Part shown: positions 1-7,766 of the stretch, in pieces
How positions within the stretch are numbered: the stretch's first letter is position 1
How the letters are laid out: each line of letters opens with the position of its first letter
Source: an uncultured Sphingomonas sp.
Lineage (GTDB): Bacteria > Pseudomonadota > Alphaproteobacteria > Sphingomonadales > Sphingomonadaceae
Assembly (NCBI RefSeq): GCF_936927845.1
Contig: NZ_CAKZHV010000055.1
Location: 1-62,318, forward strand
DNA length: 62,318 nt
Direction: 5' to 3'
Program-made: the position numbers and the translations under genes
The notes under the pieces: model-generated
Told to the model about the DNA's origin: nothing
Database searches by the model: none
Seen by the model: the letters and a program-made list of their open reading frames with translations, nothing else

Positions 1-55
1 CTTTTTCGACGCCGATCACCCCGCTACCGGGGTCCCTTTTCCACGCCGATCCACA
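1..55 (-). mobile_element. Right terminal repeats of an IS21-family element (partial)
   Basis: Read on the minus strand from 55, the sequence starts TGTGGATCGGCGTGG, runs through AAAAGGGACCCC, and repeats the unit after a short spacer (ATCGGCGTCGAAAAAG). The same unit occurs twice in the opposite orientation at the other end of the window. Termini starting TG and ending CA, with several tandem copies of a repeat of about 20 bp inside each end, are typical of IS21-family elements, which carry istA and istB between the ends. Neither transposase gene is in the window, so the family assignment rests on the ends alone. Confidence 0.6.
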
Positions 56-181
56 ATCAGACAATGGGCTGAGCGCCTAGGCTGCGAGAGCGAGACACTG
101 CGCTGGCACTTGGCGCAGGGTAAGACGATGGCCGAGACAATCGCCTCCATGCGCTACTTCAAGAACCGCACTATCCACTGA
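56..181 (+). pseudogene. C-terminal fragment of a gene cut by the IS end
   Basis: An open frame leaves the IS end at 56 and encodes 41 residues before a TGA. It contains QWAERLGCESETLRWHLAQG followed by KTMAETIASMRYF. The pattern W-A-x-x-x-G-x-x-x-x-T-(I/L)-R-x-x-L-x-x-G resembles the small DNA-binding tail found on phage-type HNH proteins, such as the one at 1236-1694, but this is only a resemblance. The N-terminal part is missing. It is most likely the 3' remnant of an accessory gene that the element disrupted. Confidence 0.35.
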
Positions 182-202
182 TAACGAGAGGAGAAAACTC
201 CC

Positions 203-406
203 ATGCAATACGAATTGAACCTTGAACTGCACCACAGTGCCATCGAGCGCTTGACCGCGCGGGTCAAACAGCTTGAGCAAACGCTTGCTGATCTAGTCGA
301 GAGAACGAGCCGCGCAGAGTTGCAAAAGGACTCAAGCGCGCTCGTCGGAGCGATCAACGAGGCCATCGCGAAGGTCGACGCATTCACGAAGCCACCGCAA
401 TGGTGA
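203..406 (+). CDS. Small coiled-coil hypothetical protein
   Basis: This encodes 67 residues. A strong Shine-Dalgarno sequence (gagaggag) sits just before the ATG. The middle of the protein is heptad-like (IERLTARVKQLEQTLADLVE), so a short coiled coil is likely; no catalytic motif is visible. Its end overlaps the next small ORF (start at 400), which suggests translational coupling in a two-gene accessory unit. I do not recognise a family, and the function is unknown. Confidence 0.5.
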   Translation: MQYELNLELHHSAIERLTARVKQLEQTLADLVERTSRAELQKDSSALVGAINEAIAKVDAFTKPPQW

Positions 407-543
407 TGGCGGTCGAGATACCAATCGAAGAACAGGAGCAGATGCTACGCGACAGCATCGTGACCCTGCTCTCCCGCGATCCACTCTGCCCTGTTGCCCA
501 GCTGCTGGGGCAAGCCATGATGGACCTCTACAAAGCCTCATAA
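400..543 (+). CDS. Very small hypothetical protein overlapping the preceding ORF
   Basis: This 47-residue ORF starts inside the stop region of the upstream gene (ATGGTGA overlap) and ends at a TAA. It is mostly helical in appearance (EEQEQMLRDSIVTLLSRDP). The coupling with the 203-406 ORF is the main argument that it is real. No family is recognised; it may be a phage or plasmid accessory peptide. Confidence 0.35.
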   Translation: MVMAVEIPIEEQEQMLRDSIVTLLSRDPLCPVAQLLGQAMMDLYKAS

Positions 544-587
544 CGGCTTGACCCGTTGTCATGCCGCCATTGCTGCAAAGCCAGCGA

Positions 588-1097
588 TCAAGTCCGGCGT
601 CGGATCATCTCAAAGGCAGCCGCTTTCTCGCGCTCGATAAAGGTTCTGCAATCCGGCCCTGCTTTAACGCCGATACTCTTTGCGAAGGCCCAGATGTTTT
701 CCGCCGCCGTGTCTGTTAGCGTCCGCGTCCCCTCAGGAACAACGAGGACGCTAAGCATTGGAAGCTCGTGATCGACGCAGTAAGCGCCAACCTTCGCCAA
801 ACCGTTAGTCACCTGCTTCTGCGAGTAGTGCCCTTTGAAGGGCTCGCCTGGCCGGAAGGTTCGCCATAGCTCTACGTATGAAACCTGGTGGTCTTCTGAC
901 CCACTTGCCAGACGTATAATCGCGTCTACCATTGCCGTGGGTTCAAAGTCGGATCGCGCTCGACGGCTCTGCTCGTGCGTAGCTTCCGCAAGCGACCATT
1001 TGCCGCCTTCGGTTTTGTTCAACCGGCGATAGTTCGCAACCAAGCTACTCAGCTGCTCGTCGCTTAGATCCGCTAGACCGTTCAAATCCGTATTCAT
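588..1097 (-). CDS. Hypothetical accessory protein
   Basis: This encodes 169 residues, soluble, without signal peptide or membrane segment. The N-terminus (ADLSDEQLSSLVANYRRL) looks helical, and a central part contains VSYVELWRTFRPGEPFKGHY followed by a hydrophobic strand (LPMLSVLVV). It faces away from the HNH-like gene at 1236, with about 140 bases between them that could hold divergent promoters. Its base composition is closer to the accessory neighbours than to the core genes. I do not recognise the family. Confidence 0.55.
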   Translation of the reverse strand: MNTDLNGLADLSDEQLSSLVANYRRLNKTEGGKWSLAEATHEQSRRARSDFEPTAMVDAIIRLASGSEDHQVSYVELWRTFRPGEPFKGHYSQKQVTNGLAKVGAYCVDHELPMLSVLVVPEGTRTLTDTAAENIWAFAKSIGVKAGPDCRTFIEREKAAAFEMIRRRT

Positions 1098-1235
1098 TGA
1101 AGTTTTCTACTCTACGGCCACGCCGCTGCCAAGGATCGCCGCATCGCTCGTACAGCTCGAATCCTCTTGCCGAATCGTTCCTGTTCGAGCGCATGAATAA
1201 TGACGCACTGAAACCACCGGCTGCAAAGCTAGTGG

Positions 1236-1694
1236 ATGAAGGGCAAGACAACATCAAACATCCAGCTTTACAAAAGTGAATACTACGCTTGGCGAGACGC
1301 CCGAAACCGAACGACTAATCCCGAACATAAACGATGGAAGGACTACGGTGGTCGTGGAATCACCATGTGTCAAAGCTGGCAGCAATCTTTCGATGCTTTC
1401 TTGGCTGACATGAAGTCAAAGGGTGATCCAAGCCTTTCTCTTGATCGCGTCGACAATGAACGCGGTTATGAGCCTTCAAACTGTCGATGGGCTACTGCCG
1501 CGCAACAGGCTGAAAACAGGCGCACCCGGAAGGACGCACACCTTCTCACTATCAACGGCGAGACTAAGCCATTGGCAACGTGGGCGAAGGAAAGCGGCCT
1601 AAACGGTGGAACTATCAAGTACCGACAGACCAAATTGGGCCTGACTGGTTCAGCGCTCCTCGCACCGGCTGACCCTCGCTATCAAAACAGGTGA
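1236..1694 (+). CDS. Phage-type HNH-like protein with C-terminal HTH-like tail
   Basis: This encodes 152 residues. The first two thirds match the pattern of a widespread phage and mobile-element family: WKDYGGRGITMCQSW, then SLDRVDNERGYEPSNCRWAT and QQAENRR. These proteins are often annotated as HNH or homing-type endonucleases; the D-R-x-D-N and N-C-R-W residues are probably the metal and DNA-binding core. The C-terminal part (LATWAKESGLNGGTIKYR) looks like a small helix-turn-helix. The start is the first ATG of the frame, with only a weak upstream purine stretch. Such genes mark phage or mobile DNA; nuclease activity is inferred from the family only. Confidence 0.6.
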   Translation: MKGKTTSNIQLYKSEYYAWRDARNRTTNPEHKRWKDYGGRGITMCQSWQQSFDAFLADMKSKGDPSLSLDRVDNERGYEPSNCRWATAAQQAENRRTRKDAHLLTINGETKPLATWAKESGLNGGTIKYRQTKLGLTGSALLAPADPRYQNR

Positions 1695-1741
1695 TTATCA
1701 GCCTCTTGCCGAATCATGTTCCCGTTTTGTACCTTGGGCAG

Positions 1742-1930
1742 ATGGAACGGCTCGACCCCTCAACGCTCGCCAGCACCATCCTCACTGCGCCCGGTTGGGT
1801 GCGAGTCGGCATAACCGCGCCGGTGCAGCGCATAAGGGAGCAAGCGGCACACGAACTGGCGCGCGCTATCTGCGAGACTGTCCACCCGGCCATAGCCGAC
1901 GACCGTAGCCAGCTTCCCCTACCGCTGTGA
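1742..1930 (+). CDS. Small sphingomonad accessory protein (DUF6771-like)
   Basis: This encodes 62 residues from ATG 1742 (MERLDPSTLASTILTAPGW); the frame is open further upstream to 1691, but the internal start matches the form I remember for small proteins of this type in sphingomonads. The conserved-looking part is ILTAPGWVRVGITAP followed by an amphipathic helix. It ends two bases before the zinc-ribbon ORF at 1932, so the two are probably co-translated. The DUF assignment is from memory and the function is unknown. Confidence 0.5.
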   Translation: MERLDPSTLASTILTAPGWVRVGITAPVQRIREQAAHELARAICETVHPAIADDRSQLPLPL

Positions 1931-1931
1931 C

Positions 1932-2228
1932 GTGTCGGCCAATACCCGGCTGGACAGCCTACACGATCTAATCAGGCACAACGCTAATCTGCGCGTCACC
2001 TGTCGATGCGGTAAGGTCCACATCTTCGATGCACGCCGGCTCTGTCGCTATGCGATGTGCCGGGGCTGGAACACGCACCTTGAGGCGCTTGGCAGCTATC
2101 TACGTTGTGATCGGTGCCACCGGCGCGGACCCCATCTGAAAGCCGTCAACGATCCGCCGACACCGGCCGACACCTTTCCGCGCACGGAAGAACAGTGGAA
2201 GCAGCTGGTCAAGCGCATGAGGGGCTGA
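1932..2228 (+). CDS. Small zinc-ribbon-like hypothetical protein
   Basis: This encodes 98 residues from a GTG start immediately after the upstream stop. It has two cysteine pairs, CRCG near residue 24 and CDRC near residue 60, separated by a helix (RLCRYAMCRGWNTHLEALG), as in a split zinc ribbon. A basic tail (WKQLVKRMRG) follows. The pairing with the preceding small ORF suggests a two-gene accessory unit. A DNA- or RNA-binding role is plausible but not shown. Confidence 0.55.
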   Translation: MSANTRLDSLHDLIRHNANLRVTCRCGKVHIFDARRLCRYAMCRGWNTHLEALGSYLRCDRCHRRGPHLKAVNDPPTPADTFPRTEEQWKQLVKRMRG

Positions 2229-2257
2229 GATTCGCGAAAAATTGCGACAAACTAGAA

Positions 2258-2278
2258 TTTGACTCCTATATCGCGCGG
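2258..2278 (+). repeat. Direct repeat copy 1 (possible recombination site)
   Basis: TTTGACTCCTATATCGCGCG plus one base. It matches 18 of 21 positions with 2867-2887 in the same orientation. The two copies enclose the single ORF at 2318-2863, and the second copy covers the point where comEC is cut off. This could be an attachment-type site, but no recombinase gene is visible. Confidence 0.5.
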
Positions 2279-2317
2279 TAGGCAGCGGATCGCCATTAAT
2301 CATGCTACGGTTCGCAA

Positions 2318-2863
2318 ATGAAAATTGCTGCTTCTTACCCCGTTACTGAGACGCATCGATCATTTGAGCTATTCGAGCAGAGCGATTTTGACCGACTGAT
2401 CGAATTAGCGAGAGTTTGGCTAGCCGATCTCGCTTTGCGGAAACCTGCAACGTGCGGCGCGTATGCCGACCAAGTTCTGATGACGTGCCTCGCTCAGGGA
2501 GGTGCGCGTCACTACCTAGACCGGGACCGTGGCGTTAAAGATCTAGACGTGTGGACCTTTTTCCGAGCACGGGCAGACGGGGCTTTCCCAAGCAGGACCG
2601 TCTGGAAGCGTGACTTTGGGCAGTCCCGATTCGGAAAGCATCCCGAAGATGTTGGCTACCAGGGGCGCAGAGTCGATCTAATCGGTCGTTCGATCCAGTG
2701 CGCCGACCATGAGCAGCCGGCCGTCGCCGTCTGTCGATGGCTGGAGGGATCGTCGGCTAGTGCGCTCGAGTTGAGAAAGGCACCCGTACTGGCTCTGGTC
2801 CACGGCAAGAAACCAATCGTTATTTGGAAGCCGAATACCCTGCTGGAAGCGGGAGAAACATGA
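2318..2863 (+). CDS. Hypothetical protein, possibly nucleotidyltransferase-like
   Basis: This encodes 181 residues, soluble. It contains ARHYLDRDRGVKDLDVWTFF, then FGQSRFGKHPEDVGYQGRRV and DLIGRSI. The K-D-L-D-V-W-T-F segment recalls the acidic pair of MNT-type nucleotidyltransferase folds, and I remember unannotated proteins with the same motif string, but the activity is unproven. The gene sits alone between two 21-bp direct repeats, with its stop three bases before the second one, so it looks like a one-gene passenger. It could be a defence or toxin-type gene; this is speculation. Confidence 0.55.
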   Translation: MKIAASYPVTETHRSFELFEQSDFDRLIELARVWLADLALRKPATCGAYADQVLMTCLAQGGARHYLDRDRGVKDLDVWTFFRARADGAFPSRTVWKRDFGQSRFGKHPEDVGYQGRRVDLIGRSIQCADHEQPAVAVCRWLEGSSASALELRKAPVLALVHGKKPIVIWKPNTLLEAGET

Positions 2864-2866
2864 GTG

Positions 2867-2887
2867 TTTGACTCCTACAACGCACGG
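2867..2887 (+). repeat. Direct repeat copy 2 at the comEC breakpoint
   Basis: TTTGACTCCTACAACGCACG plus one base, matching 18 of 21 positions of the copy at 2258-2278. On the minus strand it contains the last codons of the shortened comEC and its TAG stop, so the sequence break in comEC lies in or next to this repeat. Confidence 0.5.
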
Positions 2888-3876
2888 GTCAGCCAGGTGT
2901 AGCCGATCGCCGCCGCCGCCGCTGCGGCACCGGCGAGCAGCGGGACTCGCCCGGTCAGCGCGAGCGCGGGCGATAGCGCGAGCGCGCGCAACGCCAACGC
3001 CATGACGATCCCCACTACCGCGGTGATGTGCAGCCCGCTGACCGAGAGCAGGTGCGCGAGGCCCGCGCGCCGCATCGCCTCGGCATCTTCGTCCGCGATT
3101 GCGCCGGTGTCGCCGGTCGCGAGCGCCGCCGCGATGCCGCCCGCGCTCCCTGGCAAGCGCGCCTCGATGTATCGGGTCAGTCTGGCGCGGATGCCCTCGC
3201 CGCCGACCGGCGCCCGCGTCAGCACCGTCACTTCCAGCGCACGACCGGTTGCGCCCAATCCCTCGAACCACGCGACGCGCGCGAAATCATAGGCACCCGG
3301 CACCGCCGGCGGTGCAGGCGGCATCAATCGTGCACGCACTCGCACGCGGCTCCCCTCCGTCCAAGCGGTCGGCACGTCATCCTCATCGACGTTAACCCGC
3401 ACGTGGGTCGGCATGTCGTCGCGCGCGACCCCGTCCCATGTCTCGACCGCGATCCACATGCGTACCAGATCGCGCGCGGGCAGCGGCTGCATCCGCGTCA
3501 CGCGTCCCTCGACGCTGGTGATCGCCGCGCGCGCGAGCACCGGCGCGCGTACCGCCTCGGCGCGCCACCAGATCAGCCCCAGCCCCAGCGCAAAACCGAA
3601 TGCCGCCACGCCGACCACCACCGCACCGCGTCCGCCGCGTGCGGACGCGAGCGCGGCAACGCCGACGCCTAGGCTGGCGAGGAGCGCGGCGCTCCAGCTC
3701 CGTGCGTCGGGCAACACGAACCACGCGGCCACCCCTGTCCCAAGCGCCACGGGCAACCACAACACCAGCTGGTGGCGTTCCGCCTCCAGCCAACCTTCCC
3801 ACGCACCACGCCACGCCGCCGCGATTTGAAGCGGGCGCTGCGCTTTGCTAGGGGCGGTCGCGGCTGAACTGGCCAT
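2875..3876 (-). pseudogene. comEC: ComEC/Rec2 DNA-uptake channel protein, 3'-truncated
   Basis: ComEC is the inner-membrane channel for single-stranded DNA in natural transformation. The frame from ATG 3876 (MASSAATAPSK) gives N-terminal hydrophobic segments, the extracellular DUF4131/OB-like region (VEGRVTRMQPLPARDL, VPGAYDFARVAWFEGLGATG) and the start of the Competence domain (GLAHLLSVSGLHITAVVGIV). It then stops after YTWLTRAL at about residue 333, whereas the family is usually around 700 residues. The remaining membrane segments are absent, so the gene is almost certainly non-functional. It is divergent from gltX. Confidence 0.75.
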
Positions 3877-3907
3877 CACATTCCTCGCAGCCTGGGAGCA
3901 AGCGCGC

Positions 3908-5392
3908 TTGAGCGCAACCACCAACTCAGACGCCCCCGCGGCGCCCGCCGACACGACCGCGAACACGCCCAAGGTCGTGACCCGCTTCGCGCCATCGCCG
4001 ACCGGTTTCCTGCATCTTGGCGGCGCGCGCACGGCGCTGTTCAACCTCCTCTACGCGCGTCACCACGGCGGCACATTCCGGCTGCGGATCGAGGATACCG
4101 ATCGTGCGCGCTCGACCGAGCCCGCGATCGCGGCGATCCTGAACGGCATGCGCTGGCTCGGGCTCGATTGGGACGGCGAGGAAGTCTATCAATTCGCCCG
4201 TGCCCATCGGCACGCCGCGGTCGCGCATCAGATGGTCGAACACGGCCACGCTTACCGCTGCTACATGACGCAAGACGAGATCGACGCGATGCGCGCCGAG
4301 GCGCAGGCCGCGAAGAAGCCGCTACGCATCCGATCCCCTTGGCGCGACCGCAGCGATGGTCCCGCGGACCAGCCGTTCGTCGTGCGGCTCAAGGCACCGA
4401 CGGAAGGTGCGACGACGATCCACGACCAGGTGCAGGGCGCGGTGACCGTTCAGAACGCCGAGCTCGACGACATGGTCCTGCTCCGCTCCGACGGCACGCC
4501 GACCTACATGCTCGCGGTCGTCGTCGACGATCACGACATGGGTGTGACCCACGTTATTCGCGGTGACGACCACCTCAACAACGCGTTCCGCCAGTTGCCG
4601 ATCTACCGAGCGATGGATGCCATTGAGGGCGGCTGGCCCGATCCGATCTATGCGCACATCCCGCTGATCCACGGATCGGACGGTGCCAAATTGTCGAAGC
4701 GGCACGGCGCGGTCGGGATCGAGGCGTACCGCGACGAACTCGGCATCCTGCCCGAGGCGCTCGACAATTACCTGCTCCGTCTCGGTTGGGGGCACGGCGA
4801 CGACGAGATCATCGCGCGCGAGGATGCAATCCGCTGGTTCGACCTGTCGGGCGTCGGCAAGAGCCCGTCGCGTTTCGACCTGAAGAAGCTTGAGAACCTG
4901 AACGGCCACTACATCCGCGCCGCCGACGATGCGCGGCTCGCCAGACTCGTGGCGGACCAGCTCGGCCTAGGTCACGATGGCACAGCTTCAGCCAAACTCG
5001 AAACAGCAATGCCCGCGTTGAAGCCGCGCGCCGCCAACATCAACGAGCTGGCCGATGGCGCCGCCTTCCTGTTCGCCGAGCATCCGCTCAGCATCGACGA
5101 AGCCGCCGCGCCGCTGCTCGGCGGTGACGCACCGGCGCTGCTCGCGCGGCTCCACAGCGCGCTTGACGCAGTGCACAACTGGGATACGGAGACCACAGAG
5201 GCCGCGGTGCGGCAGGTCGCCGAGAATGCGGGCGTCAAGCTCGGACAGGTGGCCCAGCCGCTCCGCGTCGCATTAACCGGACGCAAGACGTCGCCGGGTA
5301 TCTTCGACGTACTCGTTCTTCTAGGACGAGAGGAAAGCCTGGCCCGGATCGCGGACCAAACCACCGGCCAACCATCCGGCCCGCGGGCCTGA
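3908..5392 (+). CDS. gltX: Glutamyl-tRNA synthetase
   Basis: This charges tRNA-Glu with glutamate (class I synthetase, cytosolic). The Rossmann start VVTRFAPSPTGFLHLGGART contains the HIGH-type motif (H-L-G-G, about residue 36), and KLSKRHG (about residue 260) is the KMSKS-type loop. At about 494 residues the length fits the family. The frame is open up to an ATG at 3845, but that would overlap the divergent comEC start. I prefer TTG 3908, which has a gggag sequence nine bases upstream and gives the usual short N-terminus. gltA follows after 12 bases. Confidence 0.93.
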   Translation: MSATTNSDAPAAPADTTANTPKVVTRFAPSPTGFLHLGGARTALFNLLYARHHGGTFRLRIEDTDRARSTEPAIAAILNGMRWLGLDWDGEEVYQFARAHRHAAVAHQMVEHGHAYRCYMTQDEIDAMRAEAQAAKKPLRIRSPWRDRSDGPADQPFVVRLKAPTEGATTIHDQVQGAVTVQNAELDDMVLLRSDGTPTYMLAVVVDDHDMGVTHVIRGDDHLNNAFRQLPIYRAMDAIEGGWPDPIYAHIPLIHGSDGAKLSKRHGAVGIEAYRDELGILPEALDNYLLRLGWGHGDDEIIAREDAIRWFDLSGVGKSPSRFDLKKLENLNGHYIRAADDARLARLVADQLGLGHDGTASAKLETAMPALKPRAANINELADGAAFLFAEHPLSIDEAAAPLLGGDAPALLARLHSALDAVHNWDTETTEAAVRQVAENAGVKLGQVAQPLRVALTGRKTSPGIFDVLVLLGREESLARIADQTTGQPSGPRA

Positions 5393-5404
5393 CAGGAGAC
5401 GATC

Positions 5405-6688
5405 ATGACCGACACAGCCAAGTTCGAACTGGCGGGCAAGGACTTCGACTATCCCGTGCTGTCGGGTTCGGTCGGCCCCGACGTGGTCGACATCCGCAAG
5501 CTCTATGGCCAGACCGGCGCCTTCACCTACGACCCCGGCTTCACCTCGACCGCCTCATGCCGGTCCGAGATCACCTATATCGACGGTGACGAGGGCGTGC
5601 TGCTCCACCGCGGTTATCCGATCGGCGAACTGGCCGAGAAGTCGAGCTTCATGGAGGTCGCGTACCTGCTGCTGAACGGCGAGCTGCCGTCGCAGGACGA
5701 GCTCGACGGGTTCAGCCGCACGATCAGCCGCCACACGATGGTGCACGAGCAGCTCGCGACCTTCTTCCGTGGCTTCCGCCGCGACGCGCACCCGATGGCG
5801 ATCATGTGCGGCGTGGTCGGCGCGCTGTCGGCCTTCTACCACGACTCGACCGACATCCACGATCCGCAGCAGCGCATGATCGCGTCGCATCGCCTGATCG
5901 CCAAGATCCCGACGATCGCGGCGATGGCGTACAAATATTCGGTTGGTCAGCCGTTCCTTTACCCCGACAATTCGCTGTCCTACACCGGCAACTTCCTGCG
6001 CATGACGTTTGGCGTGCCAGCGGAGCCCTATGAGGTGAACCCGGCGATCGAGCGCGCGATGGATCGCATCTTCATTCTCCATGCCGACCACGAGCAGAAC
6101 GCGTCGACTTCAACCGTCCGTCTCGCGGGTTCGTCGGGTGCGAACCCGTTCGCGTGCATGGCGGCGGGCATTGCCTGCCTGTGGGGTCCGGCGCACGGCG
6201 GCGCGAACGAGGCAGCGCTCAACATGCTGCACGAGATCGGCACGCCCGACCGCATCCCCGAGTTCATCGCGCGCGCCAAGGACAAGAACGACCCGTTCCG
6301 CCTGATGGGGTTCGGTCACCGCGTGTACAAGAACTACGATCCGCGCGCGACCGTCATGCAGAAGACGGTGCGCGAGGTTTTCGAAACCTTGAACGTGTCG
6401 GATCCGGTGTTCGAGACCGCGCTGCGGCTGGAGGAGATCGCGCTCTCCGACGATTATTTCGTCGAGAAGAAGCTTTTCCCGAACGTTGACTTCTATTCGG
6501 GCGTCATCCTGTCGGCGATCGGTTTCCCGACCAGCATGTTCACCGTGCTGTTCGCGCTCGCGCGCACCGTCGGCTGGGTCGCGCAGTGGAACGAGATGAT
6601 CACCGACCCAGATCAGAAGATCGGCCGTCCGCGCCAGCTCTACACGGGACCCACGCAGCGCAGCTACGTGCCCGTCGGCGAGCGTTGA
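5405..6688 (+). CDS. gltA: Citrate synthase (hexameric, type II)
   Basis: This condenses acetyl-CoA and oxaloacetate to citrate at the entry of the TCA cycle. At 427 residues it has the length of Gram-negative type II enzymes. The catalytic regions are visible: GPAHGGANE (His about 264), MGFGHRVYKNYDPRA (His about 305) and NVDFYSG (Asp about 362). A ggagacgatc ribosome site precedes the ATG, 12 bases after gltX, so the two are likely co-transcribed. A small membrane protein follows six bases later. Confidence 0.96.
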   Translation: MTDTAKFELAGKDFDYPVLSGSVGPDVVDIRKLYGQTGAFTYDPGFTSTASCRSEITYIDGDEGVLLHRGYPIGELAEKSSFMEVAYLLLNGELPSQDELDGFSRTISRHTMVHEQLATFFRGFRRDAHPMAIMCGVVGALSAFYHDSTDIHDPQQRMIASHRLIAKIPTIAAMAYKYSVGQPFLYPDNSLSYTGNFLRMTFGVPAEPYEVNPAIERAMDRIFILHADHEQNASTSTVRLAGSSGANPFACMAAGIACLWGPAHGGANEAALNMLHEIGTPDRIPEFIARAKDKNDPFRLMGFGHRVYKNYDPRATVMQKTVREVFETLNVSDPVFETALRLEEIALSDDYFVEKKLFPNVDFYSGVILSAIGFPTSMFTVLFALARTVGWVAQWNEMITDPDQKIGRPRQLYTGPTQRSYVPVGER

Positions 6689-6694
6689 TCTGAG

Positions 6695-6898
6695 ATGCCA
6701 CGGCTCCGGCCGATCCTTATCGTCCTCGGCGTGGCGTGCACGCTCATGGGCGTGCTGTGGATCGGCCAGGGTCGCGGGCTGATCCACTGGCCCGCGTCGA
6801 GCTTCATGCTCGATCAGCGCGTCTGGACCGATTACGGTGCCGCGCTGGCGGTGGCGGGACTGTTGATGATCCTGCTGGCGCGTCGCTTGGAGCGATAG
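6695..6898 (+). CDS. Small two-helix membrane protein
   Basis: This encodes 67 residues with two hydrophobic segments: ILIVLGVACTLMGVLWIG near the N-terminus and YGAALAVAGLLMILLA near the C-terminus, ending in a positive tail (RRLER). It starts six bases after the gltA stop and is probably in the same transcript. I recognise it only as the kind of small integral membrane protein often found downstream of gltA in sphingomonads. Function unknown. Confidence 0.7.
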   Translation: MPRLRPILIVLGVACTLMGVLWIGQGRGLIHWPASSFMLDQRVWTDYGAALAVAGLLMILLARRLER

Positions 6899-7076
6899 GT
6901 GCTGTCGAAGGGCCGGCGCATGGTCGCCCGCCAGCGTATGTACCCGGTCATCAACTTACCGCGCGACACCAGCTAAAAGGTGCAGGAGTAGAACGTCTGC
7001 TTTTGGCATGCAGACATCGGCCAAATCGCGCGTTTTGGTAGGAAGCAGCCCCTCTCATCAAGCAGGTGGCGCGAGG

Positions 7077-7433
7077 CTATTGCGCCCGCGTAGCAATCCA
7101 ATTGAACAGGAAGTTGCGGTTCTCCGCCCAGGTCTGGCCTTCAGCATGATCGCCTCGGAGGCATACAGATGTATGATATGGACCGTTCCCATCGGAGGTT
7201 CGGAAACTAGCACAGGTCCGCCCGCGATCTACTTTCCAGCGACCTTTCTCAATTGTGCTTTGATAGAACAGCCCGCTTACCGTCCCGTCGGGGTTGAGCG
7301 TCAGCTGCATAGGTCTGCTATATGGCTGGTCTGGTTTAACCGACGAATCGACGGTCCAATTCCCAGACAGAGCCGGTGGGTTCGAAACCGTCGGAGCGGC
7401 TTGCGCCGCCAAAGCTAGATAGATCGCGAGCAT
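7077..7433 (-). CDS. Secreted hypothetical protein, possibly beta-barrel-like
   Basis: This encodes 118 residues with a short signal peptide (MLAIYLALAAQA, likely cut after AQA). The mature part has LSGNWTVDSSVKPD, LTLNPDGTVSGLFYQ and KGRWKVDRGRTCASF, a strand-rich pattern recalling small lipocalin-like or META-like periplasmic domains. Two cysteines (in RTCAS and SVCLRG) could form a disulfide. A gagg ribosome site lies about ten bases upstream. It stands alone and no specific function can be assigned. Confidence 0.55.
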   Translation of the reverse strand: MLAIYLALAAQAAPTVSNPPALSGNWTVDSSVKPDQPYSRPMQLTLNPDGTVSGLFYQSTIEKGRWKVDRGRTCASFRTSDGNGPYHTSVCLRGDHAEGQTWAENRNFLFNWIATRAQ

Positions 7434-7766
7434 AATCTGTTTACCTCGCCGGGGTCATGCCGCGAGCAGCATGTTGTCTATTAAGAGACGCGCTGACAAG
7501 GCGCTTGAAGGTCTGCATTGGGTGAAGCCGACCTTGGAGATGCACCCTCATCGTGATCCCGGCCGTGCTCGGAAAGTCACACAAAGGTCACACCCCCATG
7601 CGCGCGCGCGCGTGCGTCTGTTTGGCGCGATGTCAAAGAGCGATCTGGTCGTCGCAGGATGCTGGGCTGTAGGACAGCACCACCGCTGCCGAGCTAAACA
7701 CGTTGCGGACGAGCAGAACAGCCGTGTTCGCGCGCTCACGAGGCCACGCACTCCGCCGGTGCAGGG
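7434..7766. other. Intergenic region without a recognised gene
   Basis: About 330 bases between the secreted protein gene and the kinase-like gene. A short alternating cg run lies near 7603-7616. I see no convincing ORF, RNA gene or strong terminator. The promoter of the minus-strand 7077-7433 gene is expected here. Confidence 0.4.

Noticed and set aside
2875..4044. comEC start at 4044
   Set aside because: That start would place about 56 extra codons over gltX; MASSAATAPS at 3876 gives a normal ComEC N-terminus.
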